Assembly (NCBI GenBank): GCA_900319615.1
Contig: ONPE01000145.1
Location: 1-6,925, forward strand
DNA from: an uncultured Eubacteriales bacterium
Lineage (GTDB): Bacteria > Bacillota > Clostridia > Oscillospirales > Acutalibacteraceae
DNA: 6,925 nt
Direction of reading: 5' to 3'
In this document: positions 5,818 to 6,925 of the stretch, one piece after another
Layout: every line of letters begins with the position of its first letter
Numbering within the stretch: position 1 is the first letter of the stretch
Program-made: the position numbers and the translations under genes
Notes under the pieces: model-generated
Seen by the model: only the letters and a program-made list of their open reading frames with translations
Told to the model about the DNA's origin: nothing
Databases searched by the model: none

Positions 5818-5897
5818 TTTTTTAATAAAAAATATGATTTGATGAAACCAAAACGGTATTTCATGTGTGTATATTATGGAGGGGTATACTTTGTCCG
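5818..5897. repeat. ~80-bp direct repeat, copy B
   Basis: Second copy, 128 bp downstream of copy A. Its frame 5842-6015 (57 residues, MKPKRYFMCVYYGGVYFVR...) resembles the frame of copy A, and its ATG overlaps the TGA of that frame as TGATG. Its last codons lie inside the left end of the element at 5991-6145, so any original 3' end has been replaced. There is no ribosome binding site at the ATG. Confidence 0.7.
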
Positions 5898-5990
5898 ATA
5901 TCCGGAGCGCCGTTTTTTCGGAGCCGAAAAATTCGATATCAGCTACATAAAACTATTGCAAAAACCGGATAAATATTGTATGATAAAAGT

Positions 5991-6145
5991 GCCAACAATT
6001 TTTACAGTAGAATAGTGTTTTTTACGCATAATTGTACCGATTATGAAGGTAGTGTTTTTATTATCCTGATAAAAACACTTTGCTCTTTATGCTATCTTCT
6101 AACGGTAATTATGTGTTAGTTTTGATACTGTAAAAATTGTTTGGC
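5991..6145. mobile_element. 155-bp MITE-like element with terminal inverted repeats
   Basis: The left end GCCAACAATTTTTACAGTA (5991-6009) is the reverse complement of the right end (6126-6145) except for one extra T/A. Symmetry continues inward: CATAATT (6027-6033) against AATTATG (6107-6113), and ACCG (6036-6039) against CGGT (6103-6106). A perfect 11-bp hairpin AGTGTTTTTAT/ATAAAAACACT (6051-6061 with 6069-6079) fills the middle. The whole segment can fold into one long hairpin and has no coding capacity. This is the form of a miniature inverted-repeat transposable element. I see no clear target-site duplication and cannot name the parent IS family; a large structured RNA or protein-binding region remains possible. 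Confidence 0.6.
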
Positions 6146-6154
6146 GACGATTCT

Positions 6155-6200
6155 GAGCCGGGTGTTTTTAGGCGTGCGGCTCACGGGTCGCACGTCATTT
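6155..6200 (+). promoter_or_regulatory. overlapping alternative hairpins ahead of the dockerin-like gene
   Basis: GAGCCG (6155-6160) can pair with CGGCTC (6177-6182). GCGTGCG (6172-6178) can pair with CGCACGT (6189-6195), then TCATTTTATTAT follows. The two hairpins share bases 6177-6178, so they exclude each other. No convincing -35/-10 pair was found between 6016 and 6235, so whether this is transcribed as a leader is unknown. The A/T-rich run 6201-6213 could hold a -10 box. Confidence 0.3.
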
Positions 6201-6235
6201 TATTATATTATATAGAATAGAAAGGAAGATTTATC

Positions 6236-6925
6236 ATGAAAAAGATCATATGCATATTCTTATCGTTGGTACTGGCTGCCTGCTGTCTGAGCGTGGCTGC
6301 TTACGCGCAGGATACGCTGTCCGTCGATCCCACCGAAGCTCCGACAGAATATCTGTACAAGGATAAGTACGCAGCACAATACGGTGAAAATTTGTCTCTT
6401 CAACCCATATACAATGAGCTTTATTATCATTATAACGAACTCGGCGAGATAGATTATGCCCTGATACGGGCAGAGGACGGTTGGAATACGTGGACCGCGT
6501 TTGCAGTTCTCGGCAACCGTGCCCTGCTTTTCGCAACCTCTTATCCGTTCAATTGCGGTTATGCGATATATGATGTTGAAACAGATCAGTTCAATACCCT
6601 GCTGAAATCTGTAGGCGGCGGATATATCGACCTGACCGTCGGCGAAGATTTCAAAAAGTACGAAGGTCTGGCAGAAGTCATAGATACCTACGTCCGAGGC
6701 AGGCTGCTCGGCGATATCGACCGCGACGACGAGATTTCGATCTTGGATGTTACGATCATCCAGCGCTGTGATGCCGAGATCAGCGAGTATCCCGCGACCG
6801 ATCTGATCGACCCATATAATGATATCAACCCGTACTTTGATAAGACGAAGCTGACCTATTACTCCGACTTCAACCGTGACAAAGAGCGCGATATCCTCGA
6901 CGCGACCTGCATACAGAGATATCTT
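6236..6925 (+). CDS. secreted protein with dockerin-like calcium loops (3' end outside window)
   Basis: The start at 6236 follows AGGAAG (6223-6228) by seven bases, and 230 codons run to the edge without a stop. Residues 1-24 are a signal peptide (MKKIICIFLSLVLAACCLSVAAYA, likely cut before QDTL). 'LAAC' at 13-16 also fits a lipobox, so a lipoprotein is an alternative. Residues ~40-155 are an unrecognised Tyr-rich domain. Two EF-hand-like loops follow. 'GDIDRDDEISILD' (159-171) has D160, D162, D164 and D171 at loop positions 1, 3, 5 and 12. 'SDFNRDKERDILD' (210-222) has D211, N213, D215 and D222 at the same positions. Each is followed by a helix of 'IQR' type, as in dockerin type I repeats of Ruminococcus. 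They are 51 residues apart, wider than in a compact classical dockerin. Binding to a cohesin is possible but not shown; no catalytic domain is seen before the edge. Confidence 0.82.
   Translation, partial: MKKIICIFLSLVLAACCLSVAAYAQDTLSVDPTEAPTEYLYKDKYAAQYGENLSLQPIYNELYYHYNELGEIDYALIRAEDGWNTWTAFAVLGNRALLFATSYPFNCGYAIYDVETDQFNTLLKSVGGGYIDLTVGEDFKKYEGLAEVIDTYVRGRLLGDIDRDDEISILDVTIIQRCDAEISEYPATDLIDPYNDINPYFDKTKLTYYSDFNRDKERDILDATCIQRYL

Noticed and set aside
5791..5841. TTG-started extension of the copy B frame, giving 74 residues
   Set aside because: The extension has no support; the stretch belongs to the spacer between the two repeats.
5688..6145. CRISPR array
   Set aside because: There are only two imperfect repeats of about 80 bp, far longer and less regular than CRISPR repeats, and no cas gene is present.

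Overview
The window looks like chromosome of a gut Clostridium-class Bacillota, most like Ruminococcus and its relatives (Oscillospiraceae). This is inferred from two secreted proteins of types common there (a BspA-type leucine-rich-repeat surface protein and a protein with dockerin-like calcium loops ending in 'IQRYL'), from strong AGGAGG-type ribosome binding sites, and from A/T-rich intergenic DNA between coding regions of moderate GC. Every database-level assignment here was made by eye.

Layout. Left part, minus strand: a secreted BspA-like protein (1-1604, running off the left edge), then a CPA1/NhaP-type cation:proton antiporter (1934-3202) with its own terminator at 1871-1904. Middle: a divergent intergenic region (3203-3697) holds two good sigma-A promoters that point away from each other. 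One reads left into the antiporter and one reads right into a membrane-anchored GGDEF protein (3698-4957). Right part, plus strand: the GGDEF gene, then a separately promoted small cytoplasmic protein of unknown function (5167-5628) with a clear terminator. After that comes about 600 bp without a confident gene, which carries a tandem pair of ~80-bp repeats and a 155-bp element with terminal inverted repeats (probably a MITE). The last gene is a secreted protein with dockerin-like repeats (6236 onward, running off the right edge).

The genes look like independent transcription units, not one pathway. The most interesting part is the divergent region. Each of its two transcripts has a long 5' leader in which a terminator-like hairpin lies just ahead of the ribosome binding site. 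In both, an upstream segment repeats one arm of that hairpin, so an alternative antiterminator pairing can be drawn. This suggests, without proving it, that both the antiporter and the putative diguanylate cyclase are controlled by attenuation or by unrecognised riboswitches. The GGDEF protein itself is odd: its second membrane segment looks too short, as if an in-frame piece of the sensor and membrane region has been lost.
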